A stretch of DNA of 64,000 bases. Origin: Buttiauxella ferragutiae (lineage in GTDB: Bacteria; Pseudomonadota; Gammaproteobacteria; Enterobacterales; Enterobacteriaceae). Shown here piece after piece: positions 17,078-25,483 of this stretch; the first letter of the stretch is position 1, and each line of letters begins with the position of its first letter. Location: assembly GCF_001654915.1 (NCBI RefSeq), contig NZ_LXEQ01000017.1; one strand, given 5' to 3'. Position numbers and translations under genes: made by a program. The notes below the pieces were generated by a model. The model worked only from the letters and a program-made list of their open reading frames with translations. It was not told where the DNA came from and searched no databases.

Positions 17078-17791
17078 TCAGGCGGGTAAATGCACCCGCC
17101 GTAAATGGTAATCCACCTGGTATTCGCTGGCGTTACGGAACATCACCGAGTAATTCACATACTCGCCGCTGTCGCTATATGACAGCGATGTGATGCGCAG
17201 AATTGGTGTTAGCTCGTCGATATTGAGCAATTTTGCCATCTGCCTGTCTGCCAGCACCGGCGTCAGGCTTTCGTAGTTGCCACACACGATGATGTGGCAT
17301 TCATCCTCGATATAACTGAATTTAGACCCTTCCAGATGTGCAACGGACAAATTACGAAATAATTTCAACGGCATATAGCTGTCTTCTACCATCAGCGGTT
17401 TGCCATCTACTGAGCGCACCCGGCGCGAGAAATAGATCCGTTCATCAATATTAATGCGCAACTGACTGGCGATGGCGGGTGGTGCGGGCATTATCAGAAA
17501 CTCCAGCACATTGCTTATCACCTCTTTGCCCTGGTTGCGCATTACCTCGATAAAACCCGTCAGGTTGCTGGTTTCGTGGTGAACATCTTTATTCGCCACG
17601 TAGGTGCCGCTGCCGTGGCGGCGCACAACTAACCCCCAGCTCACCAGTAAATCGATAGCCTTGCGTAAAGTCATTCGTGATACGCCGAACTCGCTCGCCA
17701 GACGCTTTTCAGATGGCAATGGGCTGCCAATATTGTAATCCGCTGAATTAAGCCGGATTCGTAACCTGTCAGCGATAGATTTGTAGATCAC
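17078..17791 (-). CDS. yidP: GntR-family (HutC/UTRA) regulator YidP
   Basis: This is a transcriptional regulator, most likely the repressor of the divergent glvCA operon. I choose the GTG at 17789-17791 because it has AGAGG six bases upstream and gives VIYKSIADRLRIRLNSADY, matching the E. coli YidP start; an upstream ATG (17842) would add 17 residues. The length is 237 aa. The N-terminal winged helix is LPSEKRLASEFGVSRMTLRKAIDLLVSWGLVVRR followed by HGSGTYV. The UTRA effector domain is from about 85 on (FSRRVRSVDGKPLMVEDSYM, LRITSLSYSDSGEYVNYSVM). The effector would be a phosphorylated sugar. Confidence 0.9.
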   Translation of the reverse strand: MIYKSIADRLRIRLNSADYNIGSPLPSEKRLASEFGVSRMTLRKAIDLLVSWGLVVRRHGSGTYVANKDVHHETSNLTGFIEVMRNQGKEVISNVLEFLIMPAPPAIASQLRINIDERIYFSRRVRSVDGKPLMVEDSYMPLKLFRNLSVAHLEGSKFSYIEDECHIIVCGNYESLTPVLADRQMAKLLNIDELTPILRITSLSYSDSGEYVNYSVMFRNASEYQVDYHLRRVHLPA

Positions 17792-18099
17792 CTGTAGACC
17801 TCTTAATGGCTTCACGCTGGGCTTAATAAACCCTCGTTCCATTAATCAATTATATGATTTAAATGATTTTAATTTCGCATTCACCTAATGAATTAGAAAG
17901 GAAAAATCACCGTGTCTAGTTATTAATCAAAAAGTAGACAACTTACACCAAATAAAAACTATGAAAGCGATCACGAATCGGTGCGACGGGCAACGATAAG
18001 TCACCTGCGTCTCCCTACTCTCAGTCTCAGGCCAGCGTTAAAACCAGCGTTAAAAAATAAGGCCATTTACCCTACAGGTTGTTACGTGAGGATTTAAAA
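17792..18099. promoter_or_regulatory. yidP-glvC divergent control region; candidate operator at 17913-17940
   Basis: This 308-base AT-rich gap separates the regulator and the PTS operon. A perfect 6-bp inverted repeat TGTCTA (17913-17918) / TAGACA (17935-17940) is a candidate operator for the GntR regulator. Nearer the gene, the 12-base unit CCAGCGTTAAAA is duplicated in tandem (18032-18055). The glvC ribosome site is GAGGA at 18088-18092. I see no gene here. Confidence 0.4.
18032..18055 (+). repeat. Perfect tandem duplication of CCAGCGTTAAAA in the glvC leader
   Basis: Two exact 12-base copies stand head to tail, 18032-18043 and 18044-18055, 45 bases before the glvC start. It may be a slippage duplication or a regulatory direct repeat. 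Confidence 0.8.
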
Positions 18100-19722
18100 A
18101 TGCTCAGTCAAATACAACGTTTTGGTGGCGCAATGTTTACCCCGGTTTTGTTGTTTCCGTTCGCCGGGATTGTCGTAGGCATCGCCATTATGTTGCGCAA
18201 TCCGATGTTCGTCGGCGAAGCGCTCACCGCACCCGATAACTTATTCGCGCAAATTGTTCACATTATTGAAGAAGGTGGCTGGACGGTATTCCGTAATATG
18301 CCGCTGATTTTTGCTGTCGGCTTACCTATTGGCCTCGCTAAGCAAGCGCAGGGCCGTGCTTGCTTAGCGGTGCTGGTGAGCTTTATGACCTGGAACTACT
18401 TCATCAACGCCATGGGGATGACCTGGGGCCATTATTTCGGTGTCGATTTCAACGCCGATCCGGTGGCGGGATCCGGACTAACTATGATTGCCGGGATCAA
18501 AACGCTTGATACCAGCATCATCGGCGCGATTGTTATCTCCGGGTTTGTCACGGCTATCCACAACCGCTATTTCGAAAAACAACTCCCTGTTTTTCTCGGC
18601 ATCTTCCAGGGCAGCTCATTCGTCGTGATTGTTGCTTTCTTCGCCATGATCCCTTGCGCCTGGATTACCCTGTTTGGCTGGCCAAAAGTGCAAATGGGCA
18701 TTGAATCACTTCAGGAATTTTTGCGCAGCGCCGGCTCGCTTGGCGTCTGGGTGTATACGTTCCTGGAACGCATTCTGATTCCAACCGGCCTGCATCACTT
18801 CATCTACGGTCCATTCATCTTTGGCCCGGCGGTCGTGGAAGGTGGCATCCAGGTTTACTGGGCGCAGCATTTACAGGAGTTCAGCCAGAGCACGCTGCCG
18901 CTGAAAACGCTGTTCCCGGAAGGAGGATTTGCACTGCACGGTAACTCCAAGATATTTGGTTGCCTGGGAATTGCACTCGCGCTGTACGCCACTTCTGCAC
19001 CGGAAAACCGCGTGAAAGTCGCAGGCTTGCTGATACCTGCAACACTCACCGCGATGCTGGTGGGCATCACTGAACCACTTGAATTTACCTTCCTGTTTAT
19101 CTCGCCGGTTTTATTTGCAGTGCATGCATTTCTCGCCGCAACGATGGCGACCGTAATGTACATGTGTGGCGTGGTGGGCAACATGGGTGGCGGGCTTCTC
19201 GACCAGTTCCTGCCGCAAAACTGGATACCGATGTTCCACAATCACGCGTCGATGATGTTTATCCAGATTGGTATCGGTCTGGCCTTCACCTGCATCTACT
19301 TTGTGGTGTTCCGCACCCTAATCTTGCGCTTCAACCTGAAAACGCCAGGCCGTGAAGAGAGTGAGATCAAGCTGTACAGCAAAGCGGATTACCAGGCATC
19401 CCGCAGTCAGGCAACGGCTGCTGCCACCAAAGAAACCAAACAAGGTCAGGCTGCTGGCATCCTCGAAGCGCTGGGCGGTACTGGCAACATTCTTAGCGTC
19501 AATAACTGTGCGACTCGCTTACGCATCACCCTTGCGGATATGGCGCAGACGCAAAGCGACGACATTTTCAAAGCGTTGGGTGCCCACGGTGTGGTGCGGC
19601 GCGGCAACGGTATTCAGGTGATTGTGGGCCTGCATGTCCCGCAAGTCCGAGACCAACTTGAAAGCCTGATGAAAGACACTTCTTCGACCGACCTTAAATC
19701 CATGACGGAGGCAGTATCATGA
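18100..19722 (+). CDS. glvC: PTS alpha-glucoside transporter, EIICB
   Basis: This is the membrane and IIB part of a glucose-family phosphotransferase system. It would import and phosphorylate an alpha-glucoside such as maltose or sucrose isomers. The ATG at 18100 follows GAGGATTTAAAA; 540 aa. The N-terminal EIIC has about ten membrane segments with the conserved FPEGGFALHGNSKIFGCLG and GITEPLEFTFLF. The C-terminal IIB domain (from about 455) carries the phosphorylated Cys470 in NNCATRLRITL. There is no IIA domain, so EIIA-Glc (Crr) must supply phosphate. It overlaps glvA by four bases (ATGA). In E. coli K-12 this system is split and inactive; here it looks intact. Confidence 0.92.
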   Translation: MLSQIQRFGGAMFTPVLLFPFAGIVVGIAIMLRNPMFVGEALTAPDNLFAQIVHIIEEGGWTVFRNMPLIFAVGLPIGLAKQAQGRACLAVLVSFMTWNYFINAMGMTWGHYFGVDFNADPVAGSGLTMIAGIKTLDTSIIGAIVISGFVTAIHNRYFEKQLPVFLGIFQGSSFVVIVAFFAMIPCAWITLFGWPKVQMGIESLQEFLRSAGSLGVWVYTFLERILIPTGLHHFIYGPFIFGPAVVEGGIQVYWAQHLQEFSQSTLPLKTLFPEGGFALHGNSKIFGCLGIALALYATSAPENRVKVAGLLIPATLTAMLVGITEPLEFTFLFISPVLFAVHAFLAATMATVMYMCGVVGNMGGGLLDQFLPQNWIPMFHNHASMMFIQIGIGLAFTCIYFVVFRTLILRFNLKTPGREESEIKLYSKADYQASRSQATAAATKETKQGQAAGILEALGGTGNILSVNNCATRLRITLADMAQTQSDDIFKALGAHGVVRRGNGIQVIVGLHVPQVRDQLESLMKDTSSTDLKSMTEAVS

Positions 19723-21041
19723 AAAAATTCTCAGTAGTTGTAGCCGGTGGCGGCAGCACATTTACCCCTGGTATCGTCTTGATGCTACTGGCAAACCAGC
19801 ACCGCTTCCCGCTGCGCGCCCTGAAATTCTATGACAACGATGGCGCGCGTCAGGAAACCATCGCCGAAGCGTGCAAAGTTATCCTCAAAGAGCAGGCTCC
19901 TGAAATTGAGTTCAGCTACACCACCGACCCGAAAGAAGCCTTTACCGATGTGGATTTCGTGATGGCGCATATCCGCGTCGGCAAATACCCGATGCGTGAA
20001 AAAGACGAAAAAATCCCACTACGCCACGGCGTGCTGGGCCAGGAAACCTGTGGACCCGGCGGGATTGCCTACGGTATGCGCTCCATCGGCGGTGTGCTGG
20101 GGCTGGTTGATTACATGGAAAAATATTCGCCAAACGCCTGGATGCTTAACTATTCCAACCCGGCAGCGATTGTGGCTGAAGCCACGCGTAAACTGCGCCC
20201 GAACGCGAAGATTCTCAACATTTGCGATATGCCAATCGGTATTGAAAGCCGCATGGCGCACATCGCTGGCCTGAAAGATCGCAAAGAGATGTGCACACGT
20301 TACTACGGGCTGAACCACTTCGGCTGGTGGACGTCGATTGAAGATAAACATGGCAACGATTTAATGCCTAAAATCCGTGAACATGTCGCGAAATTTGGTT
20401 ATGTCCCGCCAACAGAGGAGCCTGGAACAGAAGCCAGCTGGAACGACACCTTTGTGAAAGCGCGAGATGTCTGCGCGCTGGACCCGGATACCTTGCCGAA
20501 TACCTATTTGAAATATTATTTGTACCCGGATTACGTGGTTAAGCACTCCAATCCAGCACACACCCGCGCCAATGAAGTGATGGAACACCGTGAAAAACAT
20601 GTGTTTGGTTCCTGTAATGCCATCATTCAGGCTGGGAAATCATCAGCAGGGGAACTGGAGATTGACGAACATGCCTCGTACATCGTCGATCTGGCGGCGG
20701 CCATCGCCTTTAATACTCAGGAACGCATGCTGCTGATTGTGCCAAACAATGGGGCAATCAATAACTTTGACCCGGAAGCGATGGTTGAAATCCCTTGCCT
20801 GGTCGGAAAGAGTGGGCCGGAACCGTTGGTCGTCGGCAATATTCCACAGTTCCAGAAAGGGTTGATGAGCCAGCAGGTTGCGGTTGAAAAACTGGTAGTA
20901 GAGGCGTGGGAAGAGCGTTCTTACCAGAAGTTGTGGCAGGCGATTACGCTGTCTAAAACCGTACCGAGCGCCTCGGTTGCCAAAGCCATTCTTGATGATT
21001 TGATTGAGGCAAACAAAGAGTACTGGCCTGAGCTGAAATAG
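19719..21041 (+). CDS. glvA: 6-phospho-alpha-glucosidase (GH4)
   Basis: It cleaves the alpha-glucoside 6-phosphate delivered by the PTS to glucose 6-phosphate plus a sugar, using the NAD- and Mn-dependent redox mechanism of glycoside hydrolase family 4. The 440-aa product has the N-terminal Rossmann motif VVVAGGGSTFTPGIVLML. It also has the GH4 landmarks GQETCGPGGIAYGMRS, LNYSNPAAIVAEA, ICDMPIGIE (metal Cys) and GLNHFGWW (metal His). It overlaps the end of glvC (ATGA), so the two are translationally coupled. The name follows the B. subtilis GlvA/Klebsiella AglB type; the exact substrate is inferred. Confidence 0.93.
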   Translation: MKKFSVVVAGGGSTFTPGIVLMLLANQHRFPLRALKFYDNDGARQETIAEACKVILKEQAPEIEFSYTTDPKEAFTDVDFVMAHIRVGKYPMREKDEKIPLRHGVLGQETCGPGGIAYGMRSIGGVLGLVDYMEKYSPNAWMLNYSNPAAIVAEATRKLRPNAKILNICDMPIGIESRMAHIAGLKDRKEMCTRYYGLNHFGWWTSIEDKHGNDLMPKIREHVAKFGYVPPTEEPGTEASWNDTFVKARDVCALDPDTLPNTYLKYYLYPDYVVKHSNPAHTRANEVMEHREKHVFGSCNAIIQAGKSSAGELEIDEHASYIVDLAAAIAFNTQERMLLIVPNNGAINNFDPEAMVEIPCLVGKSGPEPLVVGNIPQFQKGLMSQQVAVEKLVVEAWEERSYQKLWQAITLSKTVPSASVAKAILDDLIEANKEYWPELK

Positions 21042-21067
21042 GTTTTTTCCACGGTTTGCAATATGGC

Positions 21068-21092
21068 AGTCGGCCTGGGTTTCAGGCCGACT
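21068..21092 (+). terminator. Hairpin after glvA
   Basis: Perfect 10-bp stem AGTCGGCCTG / CAGGCCGACT with loop GGTTT, 27 bases after the glvA stop. There is no T-run immediately after, so it could be a stability hairpin or a Rho-assisted terminator. Confidence 0.6.
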
Positions 21093-21115
21093 GGAGACTG
21101 ATGACAAGCCTCTTC

Positions 21116-21192
21116 GTAGGTCGGATAAGCGATAGCGCCATCCGACAAAACTGGTGTAAACGGTGGATGGCGCAATCGCTTATCCACCCTAC
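21116..21192. repeat. Inverted pair of REP units (BIME-like)
   Basis: Unit 1 (21116-21146) reads GTAGGTCGGATAAGCG... CATCCGAC. Unit 2 (21163-21192) is its inverted relative ending CTTATCCACCCTAC. The second unit runs into the 3' end of the convergent gene and supplies its TAG stop codon (21189-21191). Confidence 0.8.
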
Positions 21193-21887
21193 AACATCTG
21201 GGGAATTGGGCACCCTGGATCGGCGGTGAAAGGGTCGCCCGTTGTTGCGAAAGACAGGCAACGTAATCCTCCACGGCACGGTGACTTAAACAGGCATTGC
21301 TGGCACGCTTCTGGCCCTTCAAAAGCACGAAGTTTACGTAGAAGAGGGGAATGCTGATAAATCTCCATCAGAGAAGTTGACGCTAAATTCCCGACTTCAA
21401 TTGGCAGCCGTCTACAGGGATAAACCGTTTTATCCGGCATTCTGCGGCGGTGTAATATTTGTGAGTGCGTCAGAACCAGACGTTTCTTTTGCGCCTCTTT
21501 ATGATATTCACGATTAAAATTTTTAACCAAATGAAGAGCAGACGAGAATGACCTGGCAGTAGAGAAATGGTTGAGGATTCTTGCTTCGAGACTTTTTTTT
21601 GGCAATTTTTCTTTGCTGTGTTCAGGGTTATGCACCCAAAGCCCTTCTTTTTCTTTGATTAAGTATTCGTTATCTATAAGAGGGCCAATGGCAACCTGAA
21701 GAATCCCTTCCTCTCTTTTTTTGAGCCATGCGGCGAAATAGGGGTCAAGATCGCCATCAAGAGATAGGGGTATTCTTTTTTCCTCATCTATTTTCTTAAA
21801 CAACCAGGTGGTTGCAAGACAAATAAAAATAATAAAGCACAAATAGAATTTTAAAAAATCGGGGCCGGGGAGAGTCAATATATTCAT
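21189..21887 (-). CDS. Membrane-anchored protein with C-terminal orphan SPASM-like cysteine domain
   Basis: Function unknown. The 232-aa product has one N-terminal membrane segment (about 10-30, FLKFYLCFIIFICLATTWLF). A region of about 80 residues follows (LDPYFAAWLKKREEGILQVAIGPLIDNEYL) that resembles the N-terminus of TIGR04222-type membrane proteins. The C-terminal 80 residues look like the SPASM auxiliary iron-sulfur domain of radical SAM enzymes such as PqqE. Cys158 is in TVYPCRRLP, followed by GNLASTSLMEIYQHSPLLRKLR and then Cys195, 198, 204, 210 and 226 with spacing CX2CX5CX5CX15C. The radical SAM CX3CX2C motif and barrel are absent. It sits 13 bases downstream of the four-span protein gene, forming a two-gene operon. 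A relation to E. coli yidF is possible but I cannot confirm it. Confidence 0.8.
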   Translation of the reverse strand: MNILTLPGPDFLKFYLCFIIFICLATTWLFKKIDEEKRIPLSLDGDLDPYFAAWLKKREEGILQVAIGPLIDNEYLIKEKEGLWVHNPEHSKEKLPKKSLEARILNHFSTARSFSSALHLVKNFNREYHKEAQKKRLVLTHSQILHRRRMPDKTVYPCRRLPIEVGNLASTSLMEIYQHSPLLRKLRAFEGPEACQQCLFKSPCRGGLRCLSFATTGDPFTADPGCPIPQML

Positions 21888-21900
21888 ATTATTAGATGGC

Positions 21901-22344
21901 CTAAAATGACAAATTCCCTGTGAGGGCGGAAGCTAGCATCACAATCAAGAGCACTACCAGCAATACAGAAAGCCAAAACATGGCGATTTGAAATGTCAGG
22001 ACGCCCAATCCGAAAAACAGTGCAGCCCGCACTCCCCAACGGTTTTCTTTATAGAACCCTGCGATAACACCCAGCACTATTGCGACAACGGCCAACATTG
22101 AGGTGGATACTGTCAAAATGGTATCAATGTTCCATGTTTTTGCCGCTTTGACTTCCTGCACGGGGTTGCCCATCAGTGCTGATATAGCAGCTTCTCTCAC
22201 CGAGGTAATCTTTCCGGCGACCAGGGTTTCAAGTGTGGCATGAGGCGTGAATGGGCCAGCCCAAAAATGGAACAGCGCCAGTAGCAAAGCCAGGGCTCCA
22301 AATAACAGACCGATAAAACTGAACAAATTCCCTTTAATTTGCAT
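21901..22344 (-). CDS. Four-span inner membrane protein, possibly YidI-like
   Basis: Function unknown. The 147-aa product has a hydrophobic N-terminal segment (LFSFIGLLFGALALLLALFHFWAG). A polar stretch with Ala-rich helix follows (residues 35-75), then three further membrane spans: ILTVSTSMLAVVAIVLGVIAG, AALFFGLGVLTFQIAMFWL and VLLVVLLIVMLASAL. E. coli carries yidI, a membrane protein of similar size, in the same part of the chromosome between the glv genes and emrD. That makes the relation plausible but unproven. It is the first gene of an operon with the SPASM-like protein. The base composition is somewhat lower in GC than in the neighbouring glv genes. Confidence 0.75.
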   Translation of the reverse strand: MQIKGNLFSFIGLLFGALALLLALFHFWAGPFTPHATLETLVAGKITSVREAAISALMGNPVQEVKAAKTWNIDTILTVSTSMLAVVAIVLGVIAGFYKENRWGVRAALFFGLGVLTFQIAMFWLSVLLVVLLIVMLASALTGNLSF

Positions 22345-22482
22345 TGGTGCTCCTTTTAATATTCACGTTATGAATATTAAAGTTGTTTACGCTGCCAGAT
22401 CTTACTCTTTTATATTCCGATGTTGTTGAGGTTTTATTCTGAATTTGAGGGGCGGGGAATAAGTTTTGTTGAGTATGGATCA

Positions 22483-22564
22483 CCCTCACCCCGGCCCTCT
22501 CCCTAAGGGAGAGGGAGAAAACCGTGTAGTCCCCTAACCCTCAGGGAGAGGGTTAGGGTGAGGG
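22483..22564. repeat. Palindromic CCCTCACCC...GGGAGAGGG intergenic repeat, copy 1
   Basis: The outer arms CCCTCACCC / GGGTGAGGG enclose the perfect inner hairpin CCCTCTCCCT / AGGGAGAGGG and a second overlapping one, CCCTAACCCTC / GAGGGTTAGGG. Alternative pairings are possible. It lies just downstream of dsdA (minus strand). Related copies are at 28789 and 44469, all directly after a gene end. Confidence 0.85.
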
Positions 22565-22572
22565 CGGGCTTA

Positions 22573-23901
22573 TTACTTCGCTTTCGCCAAATACTGCGCC
22601 ATCTCAGCTTCTGGCACCATACCGCCGCCAGTCGCCCAAACGATATGCGTGGCGTTTTGCAGTTGTTCAGCGCTGAAGCCATGCATTTTATGGTAAGCCG
22701 CATTGGCGCTCACGTGCAGTGGGCCTGGCATACCTGCCAGCGCGGAAGGCTCGAGGCGAATGCTCTCTTCCTCTGCCAGCCAGCCGAGCAGCGTATACAT
22801 GGTCTGGTCTTCAAGAGTATAGAAACCATCGAGCAGCCTTTGCATCGCGCGCCCAACAAACCCGGATGCCCGTCCAACCGCCAGGCCGTCGGCTGCGGTA
22901 ACATTATCAATGCCCAAATCTTGCACTGAAATCTCATCATGCAGCCCGGTGTAAACACCCAGCAGCATGCAAGGTGAATGAGTTGGCTCAGCAAACAGGC
23001 AGTGAACGTTGTCGCCAAACGCCATTTTCAGGCCAAATGCCACTCCACCAGGACCACCACCGACGCCACACGGTAGGTATACAAACAACGGATGTTGTTC
23101 ATCAACAACACGCCCCTGCTGGGCAAACTGGTCTTTCAGACGCTGACCTGCAACCGAATAGCCAAGGAACAAGGTGCGGGAGTTTTCGTCGTCGATAAAG
23201 AAACAATTCGGGTCGGATTCGGCGGCTTTACGGCCCTGTTCAACGGCGACACCGTAATCTTGCTCATACTCAACGACTGTAACGCCATGGCTGCGCAGTT
23301 TGGCTTTTTTCCAGGCGCGGGCATCGGCAGACATATGCACCGTGACATTAAAACCAATGCGTGCGCTCATGATGCCGATGGATAAACCCAGGTTGCCGGT
23401 GGAACCTACAGCAATGCTGTACTGGCTAAAGAAGTCTTTAAATTCAGGTGTCAGCAGCTTGCGATAGTCATCTTCAGTGGTCAGTAAACCGGCTTCGATC
23501 GCCAGCTTTTCGGCATGGGTCAGTACTTCATAAATCCCGCCACGCGCTTTAATCGAACCAGAAATAGGCAGATGGCTGTCTTTTTTCAGCAGTAATTGCC
23601 CCGCGATTTCTTGCTTAAACTCTTTTTCCAGACGCTTTTGCATTGCCGGAATGGCCACCAGCTCTGACTCGATAATACCGTTAGTGGCGGCTGTTTCAGG
23701 AAACGCCTGTGCCAGATAAGGTGCGAAACGTGTCAGGCGAGCATGAGCATCTTGCACATCTTCGCTGGTCAAACCGACGTAAGGTAAGCCCTCAGCGAGC
23801 GTTGTGGTTTCCGGGTTAAACCAACAGGTTTCTTGCAAATCAATCAGATCGCGAACCAGCGGAAAATCTTGAATCAATGTGTTTATTTCAGCGTTTTTCA
23901 T
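22573..23901 (-). CDS. dsdA: D-serine ammonia-lyase (D-serine dehydratase)
   Basis: This PLP enzyme converts D-serine to pyruvate and ammonia, detoxifying D-serine and allowing growth on it. The 442-aa product has the PLP-lysine motif SGSIKARGGIYEVL, the tetraglycine phosphate-binding loop CGVGGGPGGVAFGLK and GSTGNLGLSIGIMSARIGF. Length equals E. coli DsdA (442). It is downstream of dsdX in the same direction with an 18-base spacer, and under control of the divergent dsdC. Confidence 0.97.
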   Translation of the reverse strand: MKNAEINTLIQDFPLVRDLIDLQETCWFNPETTTLAEGLPYVGLTSEDVQDAHARLTRFAPYLAQAFPETAATNGIIESELVAIPAMQKRLEKEFKQEIAGQLLLKKDSHLPISGSIKARGGIYEVLTHAEKLAIEAGLLTTEDDYRKLLTPEFKDFFSQYSIAVGSTGNLGLSIGIMSARIGFNVTVHMSADARAWKKAKLRSHGVTVVEYEQDYGVAVEQGRKAAESDPNCFFIDDENSRTLFLGYSVAGQRLKDQFAQQGRVVDEQHPLFVYLPCGVGGGPGGVAFGLKMAFGDNVHCLFAEPTHSPCMLLGVYTGLHDEISVQDLGIDNVTAADGLAVGRASGFVGRAMQRLLDGFYTLEDQTMYTLLGWLAEEESIRLEPSALAGMPGPLHVSANAAYHKMHGFSAEQLQNATHIVWATGGGMVPEAEMAQYLAKAK

Positions 23902-23919
23902 AAGACAATCTCTTTGCGC

Positions 23920-25257
23920 TTAGATGATAAAGGAAAGCAGGAACGTCGCGCCCAGTGCCAGCAGGGAGGCGATAAATGTCGCCGTTGTATAGTATTTAAA
24001 TGTTTCGTTAAGCGTTGCGCCGCAATATTGCTTCACCAGCCAGAATAATGAGTCGGTGACGATGGTGCAGCCAATTGCGCCGGAACCAATAGCAATGGTA
24101 ATAATTTCCGGGCTGACGTTGGGATAGAGCGGTAGCATCGGTGCCACAATCGCAGTAGCTCCCATCATCGCCACTGTTGCAGAGCCAACCGCGGCATGCA
24201 GAATCAGGGCGACCAGCCATGCCAGCAGAATCGGGTGCATATGCAGGTTAGAGAGCAACACCGCCAGCGAATCCGCCAGACCACTGGTTTTCAGGATGGC
24301 GTTAAACGCACCGCCTGCACCGATAATCAGCAAAATGTTGGCGATAGAACCAAAGCCATTTTCTGTATGAGTTAACAACTGGCTCATGCCGATATGCTGG
24401 CGTAATCCGAGAACGTAATAGGCCACAAACACCGCAATAAACATGGCTGTGATTGGGTTGCCGATAAACTCCAGCACGGTATACAGCGTCCCGCCTTTCG
24501 CCATGTTCAGCTCGGCGAGCGTTTTCACCAACATCAGGCCAATCGGCAGTAAAATTGTAAACAGTGTCGCGCCTAACGAAGGTAACGTTTCTTCTTTACG
24601 GACTTTCAGGTCGGAAAATTCGGCTGGCACGGTTTTAAACGGCAGGCGATTTCCCACTATTTTCAGGAACAGCGGCCCACCGACTAACGATGCGGTTAAC
24701 CCCACCAGCAAACCATACACAATCACCGTACCGACATCAGCGCCTAATTTGTTGGTGACAAACATGGCTGCCGGATGTGGCGGAACCACGCAATGCACCG
24801 CCATTAACGCAGTACATAATGGGATGGCGAGTTTCAACAGCGAGGTGTTGGTTTTTTTGGCGATAGAAAACGCCAGTGGGATCAGCAGTACCACACCGAC
24901 TTCTACGAACAGCGTGATGCCACAGATCAACCCAACCAAAACCATGATCACATCAGCAGACAACCAGCGACAACGCTGCAAAGCCAGGCCAATTCGTTCA
25001 GCCCCGCCGGACACTTCCATCATTTTGCCCAGAATCGTGCCAAGGCCGATGACGGCGGCAAGGAAGCCCAGGGTGCTGCCGATACCATTTTCAATGGCAT
25101 TCACCATGTCCAGTGGGCTCATGCCCATCATGGTGCCGACAAAAAAACTAGCCAACAGCAAAGCAAGGAAAGGGTGAAACTTCAGTTTTACGATGGTAAA
25201 GACGATTAAAATTATGCTGCTAAGCAGCGTACCCACAACCCAAATCTGAGATTCCAT
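23920..25257 (-). CDS. dsdX: D-serine transporter DsdX
   Basis: DsdX is a GntP-family proton symporter that imports D-serine. The ATG at 25255-25257 has GAGGTAGG just upstream and gives MESQIWVVGTLLSSIILIVF, 445 aa, matching the E. coli start and length. A run of about 12-14 membrane segments is visible, with the conserved HCVVPPHPAAMFVTNKLGAD and GSGAIGCTIVTDSLFWLVKQ. First gene of the dsdXA operon. Confidence 0.96.
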   Translation of the reverse strand: MESQIWVVGTLLSSIILIVFTIVKLKFHPFLALLLASFFVGTMMGMSPLDMVNAIENGIGSTLGFLAAVIGLGTILGKMMEVSGGAERIGLALQRCRWLSADVIMVLVGLICGITLFVEVGVVLLIPLAFSIAKKTNTSLLKLAIPLCTALMAVHCVVPPHPAAMFVTNKLGADVGTVIVYGLLVGLTASLVGGPLFLKIVGNRLPFKTVPAEFSDLKVRKEETLPSLGATLFTILLPIGLMLVKTLAELNMAKGGTLYTVLEFIGNPITAMFIAVFVAYYVLGLRQHIGMSQLLTHTENGFGSIANILLIIGAGGAFNAILKTSGLADSLAVLLSNLHMHPILLAWLVALILHAAVGSATVAMMGATAIVAPMLPLYPNVSPEIITIAIGSGAIGCTIVTDSLFWLVKQYCGATLNETFKYYTTATFIASLLALGATFLLSFII

Positions 25258-25483
25258 ACCTACCTCACTCTGCGATTTATCTGCGGCTATTGGATAAAAA
25301 ATGCTCCTTGCTGACAAACGATATTAATGGCACTTCACATGAGCCAGATTGATGCAAAAGAGTGATTCAGGTTGAAAAGTGACGGGTAAATTTGATTTTG
25401 GTTCGGTTTTTTGCATCTTAGGACGACGTTTTCGGGGGCATATTTTACAATGCCGCCATGATCTTTTCTCTCTGGAGAGCACC
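25258..25483. promoter_or_regulatory. dsdX/dsdC divergent promoter region
   Basis: This 226-base gap between the two divergent starts must hold both promoters and the DsdC operator. The dsdC ribosome site is GGAGA at 25474-25478. I did not find a confident palindromic operator by eye. Confidence 0.5.
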
